64,000 nucleotides of DNA from Streptomyces cucumeris (lineage in GTDB: Bacteria; Actinomycetota; Actinomycetes; Streptomycetales; Streptomycetaceae): the NCBI RefSeq assembly GCF_024295805.1, contig NZ_JANCLX010000038.1, positions 21,200 to 85,199 of the forward strand, given 5' to 3'. A program made the translations under genes and the position numbers. The notes beneath the pieces were generated by a model, which was not told where the DNA came from, made no database searches, and was given only the letters and a program-made list of their open reading frames with translations. Positions 42,247 through 51,393 of the stretch are shown here, piece by piece. Each line of letters begins with the position of its first letter. Positions within the stretch are counted from its first letter, which is position 1.

Positions 42247-43692
42247 ATGAAACGAGACTCCCGGCCCCACAGCGGGCTCCTCCTGGTCGCCGTGCTCGGT
42301 GGCATGTTCCTGGCAATGCTCGACCAGACGATCGTCGGCACCGCCCTGCCCCGGATCACCCAGGACCTGGGCGGCGAGGACCTCTACACCTGGACCGTGA
42401 CGGCCTACCTGCTCACCTCCACCGTCACCGTCCCGCTGTACGGCCGCCTCTCGGACCTCTACGGACGCAAGCCCATGCTGCTCACGGGCATCGTCGTGTT
42501 CCTGCTCGGCAGCGGGCTGTGCGCCCTGTCGCAGGACATGAGCCAGCTGATCGCTTTCCGCGCCCTCCAAGGACTGGGCGCCGGCGCCCTGTTGCCCCTG
42601 TCCCTGGCGCTGCTGGTCGACACCGTCCCGGCCGAGCGGCGCGGCCAGGCACAGGGCGCGGTCGGCGGCGTCATGGCGCTGAGCTATGTGATCGGCCCCT
42701 ACCTGGGCGGCCTGTTCACCGACCACGCAAGCTGGCACTGGGTCTTCCTGGTCAACCTGCCCATAGGCGCCGCCGTCCTGGCCATCGTCTGGCGGTACCT
42801 GCCCGCCGGAAGTCGCGTCTCCGGCACCGGGCGCCCCGACTACGCGGGGATCGGCGTGCTGACGCTCGGGATCAGCTCGCTCCTCATCGGCCTGACGATG
42901 AAGGGCATCGACGACCACACCTGGACCGACGCCCAGGTCATCGGCCCCATCCTGCTCGCGGCCGTCCTCCTGGTGCCGTTCGTAATGATCGAGAACCGGG
43001 CCGCCCAGCCGATCATGCCGATGGGCCTGTTCCGCAACCGGACCTACACCCTGGCCAACATCGCCTCGTTCTTCTCGGCGTTCTCCCTCTTCTCGTCCGT
43101 GGTCTTCCTGCCCCGGTTCTTCCAGGAGGCACTCGGCCACAGCGCCAGCTCCAGCGGACTGCGCCTCTACCCGCTCATGATCGCCATGGTCGTGGGCAGC
43201 CTGCTCGCGGGCGCCCTGATCGGCGCCTCCGGCCGCTACAAGCCCTGGCTGCTCGGCGGAGCCGTCCTGTCCGCGGCGGGCTCACTGCTGTTCACCGGGC
43301 TCACGCTGGACACCTCGTCGTGGACGATGGCGCTCTGGATGCTCCTGATCGGCCTCGGCATCGGGCCCATGCTCTCCGGGCTGAACATCATCGTCCAAAC
43401 CTCCGTGGACCCTGCACACGTCGGCACCGCCAGCTCCAACATCACCTTCTTCCGCCAGATCGGCGGCTCCGTGGCCCTGGCCATCGCGGGCACCGTCTAC
43501 GCCGACACCCTCACCGGCAACCTCGACCACGGTCTGCACCAGGCACAGGCCGCCGCCACCGCCAGCGCGCTGCCGTGGCTCTCCACCCTCGGCGCGGCCG
43601 CGACCCTCCTCGCGGTGGCGTTCCTGCCCCGTCCCCGCCGCGACCCCGAGCAGCCCTCGACCCCGGCGGCCTCGCTGAGCGCGATGGCGTGA
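42247..43692 (+). CDS. MFS exporter, EmrB/QacA (DHA2) type
   Basis: This 481-residue, 14-helix drug/proton antiporter has LLLVAVLGGMFLAMLDQTIV in helix 1 (the DHA2 LDxTIVNVALP motif appears as LDQTIVGTALP), RLSDLYGRKPML between helices 2 and 3, and GALLPLSLALLVDTV in helix 5. The substrate is unknown; such pumps export antibiotics or cationic compounds. The ATG lies 7 bases after the -10, so the message is probably leaderless. It is divergent from the PadR gene. Confidence 0.92.
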   Translation: MKRDSRPHSGLLLVAVLGGMFLAMLDQTIVGTALPRITQDLGGEDLYTWTVTAYLLTSTVTVPLYGRLSDLYGRKPMLLTGIVVFLLGSGLCALSQDMSQLIAFRALQGLGAGALLPLSLALLVDTVPAERRGQAQGAVGGVMALSYVIGPYLGGLFTDHASWHWVFLVNLPIGAAVLAIVWRYLPAGSRVSGTGRPDYAGIGVLTLGISSLLIGLTMKGIDDHTWTDAQVIGPILLAAVLLVPFVMIENRAAQPIMPMGLFRNRTYTLANIASFFSAFSLFSSVVFLPRFFQEALGHSASSSGLRLYPLMIAMVVGSLLAGALIGASGRYKPWLLGGAVLSAAGSLLFTGLTLDTSSWTMALWMLLIGLGIGPMLSGLNIIVQTSVDPAHVGTASSNITFFRQIGGSVALAIAGTVYADTLTGNLDHGLHQAQAAATASALPWLSTLGAAATLLAVAFLPRPRRDPEQPSTPAASLSAMA

Positions 43693-43772
43693 GCCACCCC
43701 GCGTCACCGGGGGCAGCCCGTACGGGGGGGACCCGACGACCTGGCCGAGGAGCCTGCGGGGATGCGGGTCGG

Positions 43773-44744
43773 TCACGGCCGCTCGCGGGTGCGGCGGCGG
43801 GCGGGCGGCAGCGGCATCGGATCGGCACCCTTGACCACGGTGTTGGACACGGTGCCGATGCCCTCGACGGTGAGGGTGACGGTGTCACCGGGCCCAAGCG
43901 GCGGCGGTGACTGCTCTCCCCGCACACCCCACAACTCCGCCAGACAGCCGCCGTTGCCGCAGGTGCCCGAGCCGAGCACATCGCCCGGCCGGACCACCGT
44001 GCCCCGCGAGGCGTAGGCGGTCATCTCCTCGAAGGTCCAGCTCATGTTGGACAACAGGTCCTCACCGACGACGTGGCCGTTCACCGAGGCGGTCAGGGCC
44101 AGCCGCAGAAAACCGTCGGCGTCCCGGTACGGCTCCAGCTCATCGGCGGTGACCAGACACGGACCGAGAGTGGCGGCCGTGTCCTTGCCCTTGCACGGGC
44201 CGAGGTGGACCTGCATCTCGCGGGACTGCAGATCGCGGGCGGACCAGTCGTTGAAGACCGTGTAGCCGATGATGTGGTCCCGCGCCCGCTCAGGTGTGAG
44301 ATCCCGCCCTTCCCTGCCGATGACGGCGGCCACCTCCAGCTCGAAGTCGAGCACGTTCGACCCAGGTGGCACCGGCACCTCGTCGTGGGCGCCGATGACC
44401 GCGTACGGATTGGTGAAGTAGAAGGTCGGTGCGTCGTACCAGGCTTCGGGCACGCCGCCCACGCCGTCCACGGACCGCCGCACACCTTCGACATGCTCCT
44501 CGAAGGTGACGAAGTCCCGGACGGTGGGTGGCTCGATCGGCGGGAGCAGCCGCACCTCGGACACATGGGGCCCCGGCGGGATGCCAAGGGCGGCGGCGCC
44601 CACATCGAGCAGCGTGTCCAGTCCGTCGCCGGAGCGGATCAGCTCCGTGAGCGAGCGGTTCCCGGGGACCGGGGAGAGTGTGCCGTCCCCCGCCATGACG
44701 GCGACCCGGCGTCGGTGCCGGTGTTCATAGCTGACGAAGCGCAT
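43773..44744 (-). CDS. Fumarylacetoacetate hydrolase (FAH) family protein
   Basis: This 323-residue FAH-superfamily protein has FVTFEEHVEGVRRS, NPYAVIGAHDEVPVP, and the metal-binding acidic residues in LDFELEVAAVIGREGRDL and GYTVFNDWSARDLQ. Members hydrolyse or isomerise beta-diketo acids such as fumarylpyruvate. It is the last gene of the six-gene minus-strand operon and follows the extradiol-type dioxygenase by 17 bp, so it probably cleaves the ring-opened product. GGGAG precedes the ATG at 44744. A second FAH-family gene starts the operon. Confidence 0.88.
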   Translation of the reverse strand: MRFVSYEHRHRRRVAVMAGDGTLSPVPGNRSLTELIRSGDGLDTLLDVGAAALGIPPGPHVSEVRLLPPIEPPTVRDFVTFEEHVEGVRRSVDGVGGVPEAWYDAPTFYFTNPYAVIGAHDEVPVPPGSNVLDFELEVAAVIGREGRDLTPERARDHIIGYTVFNDWSARDLQSREMQVHLGPCKGKDTAATLGPCLVTADELEPYRDADGFLRLALTASVNGHVVGEDLLSNMSWTFEEMTAYASRGTVVRPGDVLGSGTCGNGGCLAELWGVRGEQSPPPLGPGDTVTLTVEGIGTVSNTVVKGADPMPLPPARRRTRERP

Positions 44745-44761
44745 GTACGGCTCCCGGGAGA

Positions 44762-45700
44762 TCAGACCGGCGGGGCGACGAAACAGCCGCGGTCGACGTC
44801 ATTGAACGACTCCTGGGCCACCAGCTCGTTCATGGCGTTGGCCGTGCCCCACTGGTCGGTGACCTCGGGCCGGGAGAAGTCGTACACGTGCGGATGCCAG
44901 GTGTCCTCGTCCAGGACCTCCAGCTCCGTCGTGTACTCGACCGTGTTGCCCTGCGGGTCCAGGAAGTACGTGAACGTGTTGTCGCCCGCGAGATGCCGTC
45001 CCGGTCCCCACACCTTGCGGAAGCCCGCCCGGATCACCCGGCCGGAGCCGCGCATGTACTCGTCGAGGCCACGCATCTCGAAGGAGATGTGGTGGAGGGC
45101 GGTGTGCGGGCCCTGGGCGATGGCCATGGAGTGGTGCCGGTTGCTGATCCGCATGAAGTGCATCGCCTCGCCCATCCTCGGGTGCCTGAGCGTGTCGGAG
45201 AGGCGGAAGCCCAGGTGGCGCTCGTACCACTCCCGGGTGCGGTTCAGATCGGGTGAGTTGAGGACGACGTGCGAGAGCTTGACCGGGATCGCCTCCTTCT
45301 CCTCGATCCTGCGGTGCTGCCGTACCTCCACGTCGGCCAGGACCTCGATCGTGCGGCCGTCGACGTCGAAACAGCGGAAGCCGTAGCCGCCGCCGGGTGT
45401 GTCGACCTTGCCCGGCTGAGAGATCAGCTCCACGCCCCCGGCGAGGAGTCGCTCGGCGAGGCCGTCCACATCGGCCGCCGAAGCCGCGCCGTAGGAGACC
45501 AGGTCGAGCCGCTTCTCATCGGCCTTGCGCAGCCGTACGACGTATTTCTCGGGGGACCCCTCGGCGGCGAGGAAGGAGATACCGGAGTCCTCGGCGACCT
45601 TGGTCAGGCCCCACACACCGGCGTAGAAGTCGAGCTGCTTGTCGTAGTCGGGCACGGCGAGATCGACGTGCCGCAGATGGGTGAGCGGACGTGCGCTCAT
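44762..45700 (-). CDS. VOC-family extradiol-type dioxygenase
   Basis: This 312-residue two-domain vicinal-oxygen-chelate protein resembles catechol 2,3-dioxygenases: THLRHVDLAVPDYDKQLDFY in domain 1, and in domain 2 KLSHVVLNSPDLNRTREWYE, the second metal histidine in ALHHISFEM and the glutamate in GNTVEYTTELEVL. These are the His-His-Glu ligands of iron(II) ring-cleaving enzymes. AGGAGGAAACGACC precedes the ATG, a strong start. It lies between the amidohydrolase and the FAH gene, as expected for meta-cleavage of an aromatic substrate. The substrate is unknown. Confidence 0.88.
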   Translation of the reverse strand: MSARPLTHLRHVDLAVPDYDKQLDFYAGVWGLTKVAEDSGISFLAAEGSPEKYVVRLRKADEKRLDLVSYGAASAADVDGLAERLLAGGVELISQPGKVDTPGGGYGFRCFDVDGRTIEVLADVEVRQHRRIEEKEAIPVKLSHVVLNSPDLNRTREWYERHLGFRLSDTLRHPRMGEAMHFMRISNRHHSMAIAQGPHTALHHISFEMRGLDEYMRGSGRVIRAGFRKVWGPGRHLAGDNTFTYFLDPQGNTVEYTTELEVLDEDTWHPHVYDFSRPEVTDQWGTANAMNELVAQESFNDVDRGCFVAPPV

Positions 45701-45719
45701 GGTCGTTTCCTCCTGTGGG

Positions 45720-46718
45720 TCAGGTCAGGCGCAGCAACGCGGCCGCGTTGCCGCCGCGTACGGCGTGGAAGTCGGACTCGGCCAGCCCTGCGGCCCGCAG
45801 CGCGCCGACCGGATCGTCCGTGCCCATGTCGAACGGGAAGTCGGAGCCGAGCAGCACCCGGTCGGCTCCCACGGCGGCGATCAGCGCGCGCAGGACCTGC
45901 GGGTCATGGACGAGGGAGTCGAACCAGATCCGCCCGAGGTAGCTGCTGGGCGGATGGGAGCAGGCCGCGCCCGCGTCGGAGCGGGCCTGCCAGGCGTGGT
46001 CGGAGCGGCCGATGTGGGTGGGGAGGTAGCCGCCGCCGTGCGCGGCCACGAGCTTCAGTTCCGGGTGCCGGTCCAGTACCCCGGAGAAGATCAGGTGGGA
46101 GAGGGCGACGGCGTTCTCGGTGGGCTGGCCGACCGTGTTGGACAGGTACCACCGGTCCAGCCGCTCGTCGAGCGTGCAACCGAAGGGGTGCAGGAAGAGG
46201 ATCGCGCCCCTCTCCTCCGCCAGGGCCCAGAGGGGTTCGTACACCGGGTCCGACAGTTCCCGTCCGGGTGCGTGGCTGGAGATCTCGACACCCGACAGGC
46301 CCTGTTCGAGAGCGTGTTCCAGGGCGCGTACCGCCTGCTCCGGATGCTGCAACGGCACGAGCCCCAGCCCGTACAACCGCTCGGGCGCCCGGGAGCAGTG
46401 CGCGGCCGTGGCCTCGTTCACCAATCGGCAGAGTCTCTCGGCCGTGTCCTCGTCCGCCCAGTAGTGGTAGTGCGCGGGGGACGGGCCGACCAGCTGTATG
46501 TCCACACCCTGCGCGTCCATCTCTGCCAGCCGTACGGTCGCATCGGTCAGCCTCGGGATGCGCTCGGCGACCATGGGGCCGTTGACGGACAGGGAGGCGG
46601 CGCCGTTGCGGCGGGCGTCCAGCGCCTTGGCTTCCTCCAGGCCGGGAAGGCCGGCCACGAGGGCCTCGGCCGCGGGGAGCAGGATGTGGGCGTGCACATC
46701 GATGGTGGGCACCGTCAC
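45720..46718 (-). CDS. Amidohydrolase-2 family enzyme (ACMSD-like decarboxylase)
   Basis: This 332-residue metal-dependent hydrolase has TIDVHAHILLP with the first two metal histidines, ILFLHPFGCTLDERL, LVAAHGGGYLP and the terminal Asp in LLGSDFPFDMG. That order fits the ACMSD / gamma-resorcylate decarboxylase branch, which removes carboxyl groups from aromatic or ring-opened acids. The GTG start has AAGGAG upstream and overlaps the monooxygenase stop as GTGA, so the two are translationally coupled. In this operon decarboxylation of an aromatic acid or ring-fission product is the likely step. Confidence 0.87.
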   Translation of the reverse strand: MTVPTIDVHAHILLPAAEALVAGLPGLEEAKALDARRNGAASLSVNGPMVAERIPRLTDATVRLAEMDAQGVDIQLVGPSPAHYHYWADEDTAERLCRLVNEATAAHCSRAPERLYGLGLVPLQHPEQAVRALEHALEQGLSGVEISSHAPGRELSDPVYEPLWALAEERGAILFLHPFGCTLDERLDRWYLSNTVGQPTENAVALSHLIFSGVLDRHPELKLVAAHGGGYLPTHIGRSDHAWQARSDAGAACSHPPSSYLGRIWFDSLVHDPQVLRALIAAVGADRVLLGSDFPFDMGTDDPVGALRAAGLAESDFHAVRGGNAAALLRLT

Positions 46719-47848
46719 GGCAGCTCCTTGAGCGCGGTCATGGCGGTGCGCATCAGCCCGGGCACATCACCTTGTACGCCGTCGAGCTGCCACTGTCCGA
46801 TCTGCACGGACGCGTCGACGACCCTCCGGACGCGGTCGATCCGTCGCCGGTGATACCTGCTGAGCAGGTCGTCGTCCCAGTCCGCCCCACTGGTGAGCAG
46901 TTGGGACAGCACCCAGGCGTCCTCCAGGGACATCGCTGCTCCCTGGGCCATCGTGGGCGGGCAACAGTGCGCGGCGTCGCCGACGAGCACGACCCGGCCC
47001 CGGTGCCAGGAGCCCTCGACCAGCATGCGGTCGAACCAGGTGTAGTTCACCTGCGCCGGGTCGGTGATCGACGCGCGGATCTCGTCCCAGGCACCGCCGT
47101 AGCGCCCGGCGAGACGGCGCATCTCGTCGGCGTAGGACTCCGGCGGGATGGTGGCACGGTCGCGGGCAGGCTCCACCAGGAAGGCGTAGAGGGTGTCCTC
47201 GCCGGTGGGCGTGTAGCCGGCGATGTAGCAGGGCCCGCCGTGGGCCAGGTCGCTGCGCTCGACACCGGCCGGGCGGGGTGCCGGGACACGCCAGATGGCC
47301 ATACCGGTCGGCTCGGGCTTGTCGTCGATGCCGATGGCCGCGCGGGTCGCCGAGTTCAGCCCGTCGGCGGCCACGACGAGGTCGTAGCGCCGCTCGGTTC
47401 CGTCGCTGAGGCGGACGGCCACCGAGGTGTCGTCGTGAGTGCGGATCTCGGCGGTGGTACCGAGCCGGACGCGGGCGCCGGATGCCCGCACGGCGTCGGT
47501 GAGGATGCGCTGGAGGACGGGGCGTTGCATGCCCAGGGTGGCGGGGAGGTCGTCGCCGCCGATGCGGATGTCCTCCTGCACATGGAGCACGGTGCCGTCG
47601 GGCGCGGTCAGGCCCAGGGAGTCGAACGCGCAGCCGTGCTCGCGGACCTCGTCCCAGACACCGATCTCGTGCAGCACACGCAGGGCGTTGCCCTGAAGGG
47701 TGATGCCCGAGCCGCGCACATTCCAGTCGGGCGTGGCCTCGACGAGGTCGACGTCGACGCCGGCCTGCCGCAGCAGGACGGTCAACGCGTTGCCGGCGGT
47801 GCCGCCGCCGATGACCAGGACGGTCCGCTGCGGTGCTGGTGCTGCCAT
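46715..47848 (-). CDS. FAD-dependent aromatic monooxygenase
   Basis: This 377-residue flavoprotein hydroxylase has the dinucleotide fold TVLVIGGGTAGNALTVLLRQ at the start, DGLNSATRAAIG with the DG motif, and the GD motif VVLVGDAAHCCPPTMAQGAA. Family members use NAD(P)H and oxygen to hydroxylate aromatic rings. The ATG at 47848 behind CGAGGAG is preferred over a start 9 codons earlier. It precedes the amidohydrolase with overlapping ends. It would prepare the ring for cleavage by the VOC dioxygenase. Confidence 0.9.
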   Translation of the reverse strand: MAAPAPQRTVLVIGGGTAGNALTVLLRQAGVDVDLVEATPDWNVRGSGITLQGNALRVLHEIGVWDEVREHGCAFDSLGLTAPDGTVLHVQEDIRIGGDDLPATLGMQRPVLQRILTDAVRASGARVRLGTTAEIRTHDDTSVAVRLSDGTERRYDLVVAADGLNSATRAAIGIDDKPEPTGMAIWRVPAPRPAGVERSDLAHGGPCYIAGYTPTGEDTLYAFLVEPARDRATIPPESYADEMRRLAGRYGGAWDEIRASITDPAQVNYTWFDRMLVEGSWHRGRVVLVGDAAHCCPPTMAQGAAMSLEDAWVLSQLLTSGADWDDDLLSRYHRRRIDRVRRVVDASVQIGQWQLDGVQGDVPGLMRTAMTALKELP

Positions 47849-47871
47849 GGCCAACTCCTCGGTTGATCGGT

Positions 47872-48837
47872 TCACTTGACGGCGACCGGGTTGACGGGGG
47901 AGCCGACGGCTCCGGTGACGGGCAGGGGCGCGGCGGTGAGCCAGAACTCATGGACGCCGTCGGCCGCACAGTCGCGGGCCAGCGCTTCGGGGTCCCACAT
48001 CTCGCCGATGAGCAGGCCGATGTTGGGGATGGCGACCTGGTGCAGCGGCTGGAAGGCCTCCTTGAACTCATTGGGCCGCACCTCGAATCCCCAGGTGTCG
48101 GTGGCGATCGCGGCGATCTCGGTGCGGTGCAACCAGCTGGCCGTGGTGAACGACAGACCGGGCGAGGCGCCGCCCGCGTAGTCGCCCCAGCCCTCACGGC
48201 GGGCGCGCGCCAGCCGTCCGGTCCGTACGACGACGATGTCGCCGCGCCCCACCACGACGCCGTGCGCCTCGGCGGTCGCGGTCAGGTGGTCCTCGGTGAT
48301 CGCGAAACCGTCGGCCAGTTCTCCGCGTTCGTCGCCGATGACGCGTCCGACGTCGAGGAGGAGGCCGCGCCCGGCGACGTACGGCGCCATGTGCTCGATT
48401 CCGGTGATGAGATCGCCTTCGGAGGTGACGACCTTCGCGGCGTCCCGCCCGTTCCAGGCCCTGCCGTGGTCGAAGATGTGCCCGAGGCCGTCCCACTGCG
48501 TGGAGCACTGCAGCGGCATCGCGATCACGTCGTCCGCGCCGCCGAAGCCGTGCGGGAAGCCCTGGCTGCCCAGTGCCGCGTCGGTGCCGGTGTCGAGCAT
48601 CGTGTGCACGGGGTTGGTGCGCCGGCGCCAGCCGTTCTGCGGCCCGTTCATGTCGAACCGCTGCGACAGCGAGAAGCTCACGCCGCGCCGCACCAGCGCG
48701 GCGCCCTCACGGCGCTTGGCCTCGTCGAGGAAGTTGAGGGTGCCGAGGACATCGTCCTCGCCCCAGCGGCCCCAGTTGGAGTACGCATGGGCGGCCTCGG
48801 CGATCGCGCCCTCGGGGTCGGAGCGGTCCAGGCTCAT
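47872..48837 (-). CDS. Cyclase-family metal-dependent hydrolase
   Basis: This 321-residue protein is in the putative-cyclase family that includes kynurenine formamidase KynB. It has NWGRWGEDDVLGTLNFLDEA, the conserved QWDGLGHIFDHGRAWNG with metal-binding Asp and His residues, and TEDHLTATAEAHGVVVGRGD. It may open a lactone or hydrolyse an amide in the pathway. The ATG at 48837 overlaps the upstream FAH stop (ATGA). It lies between the FAH-type gene and the monooxygenase, both on the same strand. Confidence 0.87.
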   Translation of the reverse strand: MSLDRSDPEGAIAEAAHAYSNWGRWGEDDVLGTLNFLDEAKRREGAALVRRGVSFSLSQRFDMNGPQNGWRRRTNPVHTMLDTGTDAALGSQGFPHGFGGADDVIAMPLQCSTQWDGLGHIFDHGRAWNGRDAAKVVTSEGDLITGIEHMAPYVAGRGLLLDVGRVIGDERGELADGFAITEDHLTATAEAHGVVVGRGDIVVVRTGRLARARREGWGDYAGGASPGLSFTTASWLHRTEIAAIATDTWGFEVRPNEFKEAFQPLHQVAIPNIGLLIGEMWDPEALARDCAADGVHEFWLTAAPLPVTGAVGSPVNPVAVK

Positions 48838-49832
48838 GCCGATGCCTCCGCCACGCAGCGGGTGCGCTGCGCGCCCAGCCCGGTGATGGAGCCCTCCATG
48901 ACGTCGCCGTCGCGCAGCAGCCGCCCCCAGTGCATTCCGTTGCCGGCCGGGCTGCCGGTCAGCACCAGGTCCCCGGGGAGGAGCCGGGCGGTCTGCGAGG
49001 TGTACGACACCAGCCGCTGGACGTCGAAGAGCATGTCCTGGGTGGATTCGTCCTGCATGGTCTCGCCGTTCAGCTTCAGCGTGACGCGCAGATCCCGCGG
49101 GTCCGCGATCGACTCGGCCGGCACGATCCATGGCCCGAGCGGTGTGAAGCCGGGCGCGTTCTTGCTGTGCAGCCAGTCGGTGCCGATGGCCTTCATGTCC
49201 CGGCGGAAGACGGTGGCGCGGTCGGTGAGGTCGTTGGCGATCGTGTACCCGGCGACGTACTCCAGGGCCTCCTCGACGGAGACCCGGTGCGCGGGCCGTC
49301 CGATCACCACCGCCAGCTCCAGTTCCCAGTCCGGCTGCTCGGCCCACCCGGGCAGCACGACATCGTCGTACGGCCCGGTGATGGCGCTCGGGAGACCGAG
49401 GAAGACGTACGGCAGATCCTCCGCCGCCCGCCGGTCCATGACCGCGGCGATCTCCTGCCGCGCCTCCTCCTCCGTACGCGGATCGTCGGGCGCGCGATGG
49501 GCGACCTCCAGATCGATCACGTGCTGCCGGTAGTTGGCACCGGACTGGAAGATCTGCCGGGGCTCGACGGGAGCGTGCGCCCGCAGTCCGTCGAGTGGTT
49601 GCCAGGGGCCGTCGCTCCCGTCCGCCGCCAGGGCACGCAGCCGCGGGAGTACCTCGTCCCAGCGTTCGAAGATTCCGCGCACCGTCAGAGCGGGGTCGCC
49701 GAGGGCGGTACGGAGGTCCAGCACACGCTCCCCGTGGATCACCAGACCGGGGAAAGCTGCTTGGTCAGGGCAGGAGAGGGTGCCGAGGGCGAAGGGTCCG
49801 GCGAAGGACGCGGAAAGGGCTGCGGGTGTCAC
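48834..49832 (-). CDS. Fumarylacetoacetate hydrolase (FAH) family protein, first gene of operon
   Basis: This 332-residue FAH-family protein has FQSGANYRQHVIDLEVAH, WELELAVVIGRPAHRVS with metal-binding glutamates, YTIANDLTDRATVFR and the C-terminal LVLTGSPAGNGMHWGR. I chose the GTG at 49832 because GGAGG precedes it; a longer frame would cross the regulatory gap. It is the first gene of the minus-strand operon and is divergent from the LysR gene, so it may define the committed step. It shares family but little close similarity with the FAH gene at 43773. Confidence 0.87.
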   Translation of the reverse strand: MTPAALSASFAGPFALGTLSCPDQAAFPGLVIHGERVLDLRTALGDPALTVRGIFERWDEVLPRLRALAADGSDGPWQPLDGLRAHAPVEPRQIFQSGANYRQHVIDLEVAHRAPDDPRTEEEARQEIAAVMDRRAAEDLPYVFLGLPSAITGPYDDVVLPGWAEQPDWELELAVVIGRPAHRVSVEEALEYVAGYTIANDLTDRATVFRRDMKAIGTDWLHSKNAPGFTPLGPWIVPAESIADPRDLRVTLKLNGETMQDESTQDMLFDVQRLVSYTSQTARLLPGDLVLTGSPAGNGMHWGRLLRDGDVMEGSITGLGAQRTRCVAEASA

Positions 49833-49882
49833 GGGGATGTCCTCCAGATCGCGGTGTGACCAATCTGGCCCCGCATCCCGTA

Positions 49883-49906
49883 ATCTGGGAAATCGATTCT
49901 TCAGAT
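49883..49906. promoter_or_regulatory. LysR-type palindrome in divergent gap
   Basis: A 24-bp imperfect palindrome starts ATCTG and ends CAGAT; 9 of 12 position pairs are complementary and the centre is AATCGATT. It sits between the operon start (49832) and the LysR start (49964), the usual place for a LysR-protein binding site. Confidence 0.6.
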
Positions 49907-49963
49907 GCCGATCATCCGTGGCACGAATATCGCCGCCTCGTGCGGCCACGCTCTGGAGGTGTC

Positions 49964-50899
49964 GTGTCCCTGTCCGGGCTCGATCTCAATCTCGTCCTGT
50001 CCCTGCGAGCCCTGCTGGAGGAACGCAATGTCACCCGCGCCGGGCAGCGCGTCGGGCTCAGTCAGCCGGCGATGAGCGCGGCGCTGGCCCGCCTGCGCCG
50101 CCACTTCGGCGACGAGCTCCTCTCCCGCGTCGGCGGACAATACGAGCTGACGGCCCTCGGGCGAGCCCTCCTGGACCGCACCGCCACCGCCTGTGACCTG
50201 CTGGAGCGGGTCTTCAGCAGCAGGGCCGAGTTCGCGGCGGGCAGCGAGGAGCACGAGTTCACACTGCTCGCCTCCGACTACGCCGTCACCGTGTTCGGTG
50301 CCGCACTCGCCCGGGCCGTGCATGCCGAGGCGCCGGGTGTACGGCTGCGCTTCCAGCGGACCCCGCCCGGAATCACGGAGGGCACGGAAACGGTGCTCAG
50401 CACTGCCGACGGGCTGCTGATGCCGCACGGTGTCATCAGCGGCTTCCCCTCCGTCGAGCTGTTCTCCGACCGCTGGGTCTTCCTCGTCGCCGAGGACAAC
50501 GACGAGGTCGGCGAACGGCTGACCATGGCCGATCTGGCCCGCCTCCCCTGGGTCGTCTACCAGCGCGTCTACGATGCCCCGGCCGCCCGCCAGCTGAGCA
50601 TGCTCGGTGTCGCCCCCCGCATCGAGGTCTCCGCCGACAGCTTCCACGTACTGCCCTTCCTGGTCGCCGGCACCCGGCGGATCGCCCTGGTGCAGCGGCG
50701 CCTGGCCGACCTGATGAGCGGCGTGGCAGCGGTACGCGTCATGGACCCGCCCTACGAAGCGGTGCCCCTGCGGGAAGCGATGTGGTGGCACCCGGTCCAC
50801 ACCCACGACGCGGCCCACATCTGGCTGCGCGAGACCGCCGCGCGGGTGGGAGCGGAGCTGTCGGGGTCCACACCCGGACAGCTTTCCGCAGAGAAGTAG
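49964..50899 (+). CDS. LysR-family regulator of the aromatic-type operon
   Basis: This 311-residue regulator has the N-terminal helix-turn-helix (LDLNLVLSLRALLEERNVTRAG, SQPAMSAALARLRRHFGD) and a C-terminal effector domain with the FLVAGTRRIALVQRRLA segment. LysR proteins activate a divergent catabolic operon when a pathway compound binds, which matches its position opposite the six-gene operon. GGAGG precedes GTG 49964. It is a close paralogue of the LysR at 54046; long stretches such as LEERNVTRAGQR are identical. Confidence 0.92.
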   Translation: MSLSGLDLNLVLSLRALLEERNVTRAGQRVGLSQPAMSAALARLRRHFGDELLSRVGGQYELTALGRALLDRTATACDLLERVFSSRAEFAAGSEEHEFTLLASDYAVTVFGAALARAVHAEAPGVRLRFQRTPPGITEGTETVLSTADGLLMPHGVISGFPSVELFSDRWVFLVAEDNDEVGERLTMADLARLPWVVYQRVYDAPAARQLSMLGVAPRIEVSADSFHVLPFLVAGTRRIALVQRRLADLMSGVAAVRVMDPPYEAVPLREAMWWHPVHTHDAAHIWLRETAARVGAELSGSTPGQLSAEK

Positions 50900-51393
50900 C
50901 TCCGGCGCCGAACGGACCCAGCGGACACCCGCTTCCGCACACGCGGCATCCAGGACCTGGATGATCCCCATCCTCGATCTCGATCGGACGAGGGCTAGGC
51001 AGGGCCTGCCCGGTCCTTCATAGTCATTTCAAGCCGACGCCGAAGCCGCACACCACACCACTGCCGGGTCGGCGCAGGCGCCCGGCGAGCAGACCCGTCG
51101 CGGCGTGACGGCAGTCATCGGTGCTCGCGGTCCCGGTCCTGCCCAGGGCGCCGGGCGACCTCACCGAGGTGGCCGAGTCCCTTCCCCGTCCGATACGCCA
51201 GGTGGAGTTCCAGCATGCCCGCACCCAGGCCCCCGGCCCCGGCCACGGCCACGGACGACGCGTCCGAGCCGCTCCGGGAACCGGCCTTCCGACCGGCCGG
51301 TTCCGCCGCGAGAACCCCATGAGCGACCGGCATCGCAGGCCTCCCTCCTCCCCAGCGATGCCGGTCACCTCCTCGTCCCATCAGAAAGCAGCC
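50900..51393. other. 494-bp stretch with no convincing gene
   Basis: The sequence between the LysR stop and the EthD remnant has only overlapping short frames of poor quality. I see no clear promoter or hairpin. The frame leading into the LuxR-type gene is open here but codes for Pro/Arg-rich, non-homologous sequence. Confidence 0.4.
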
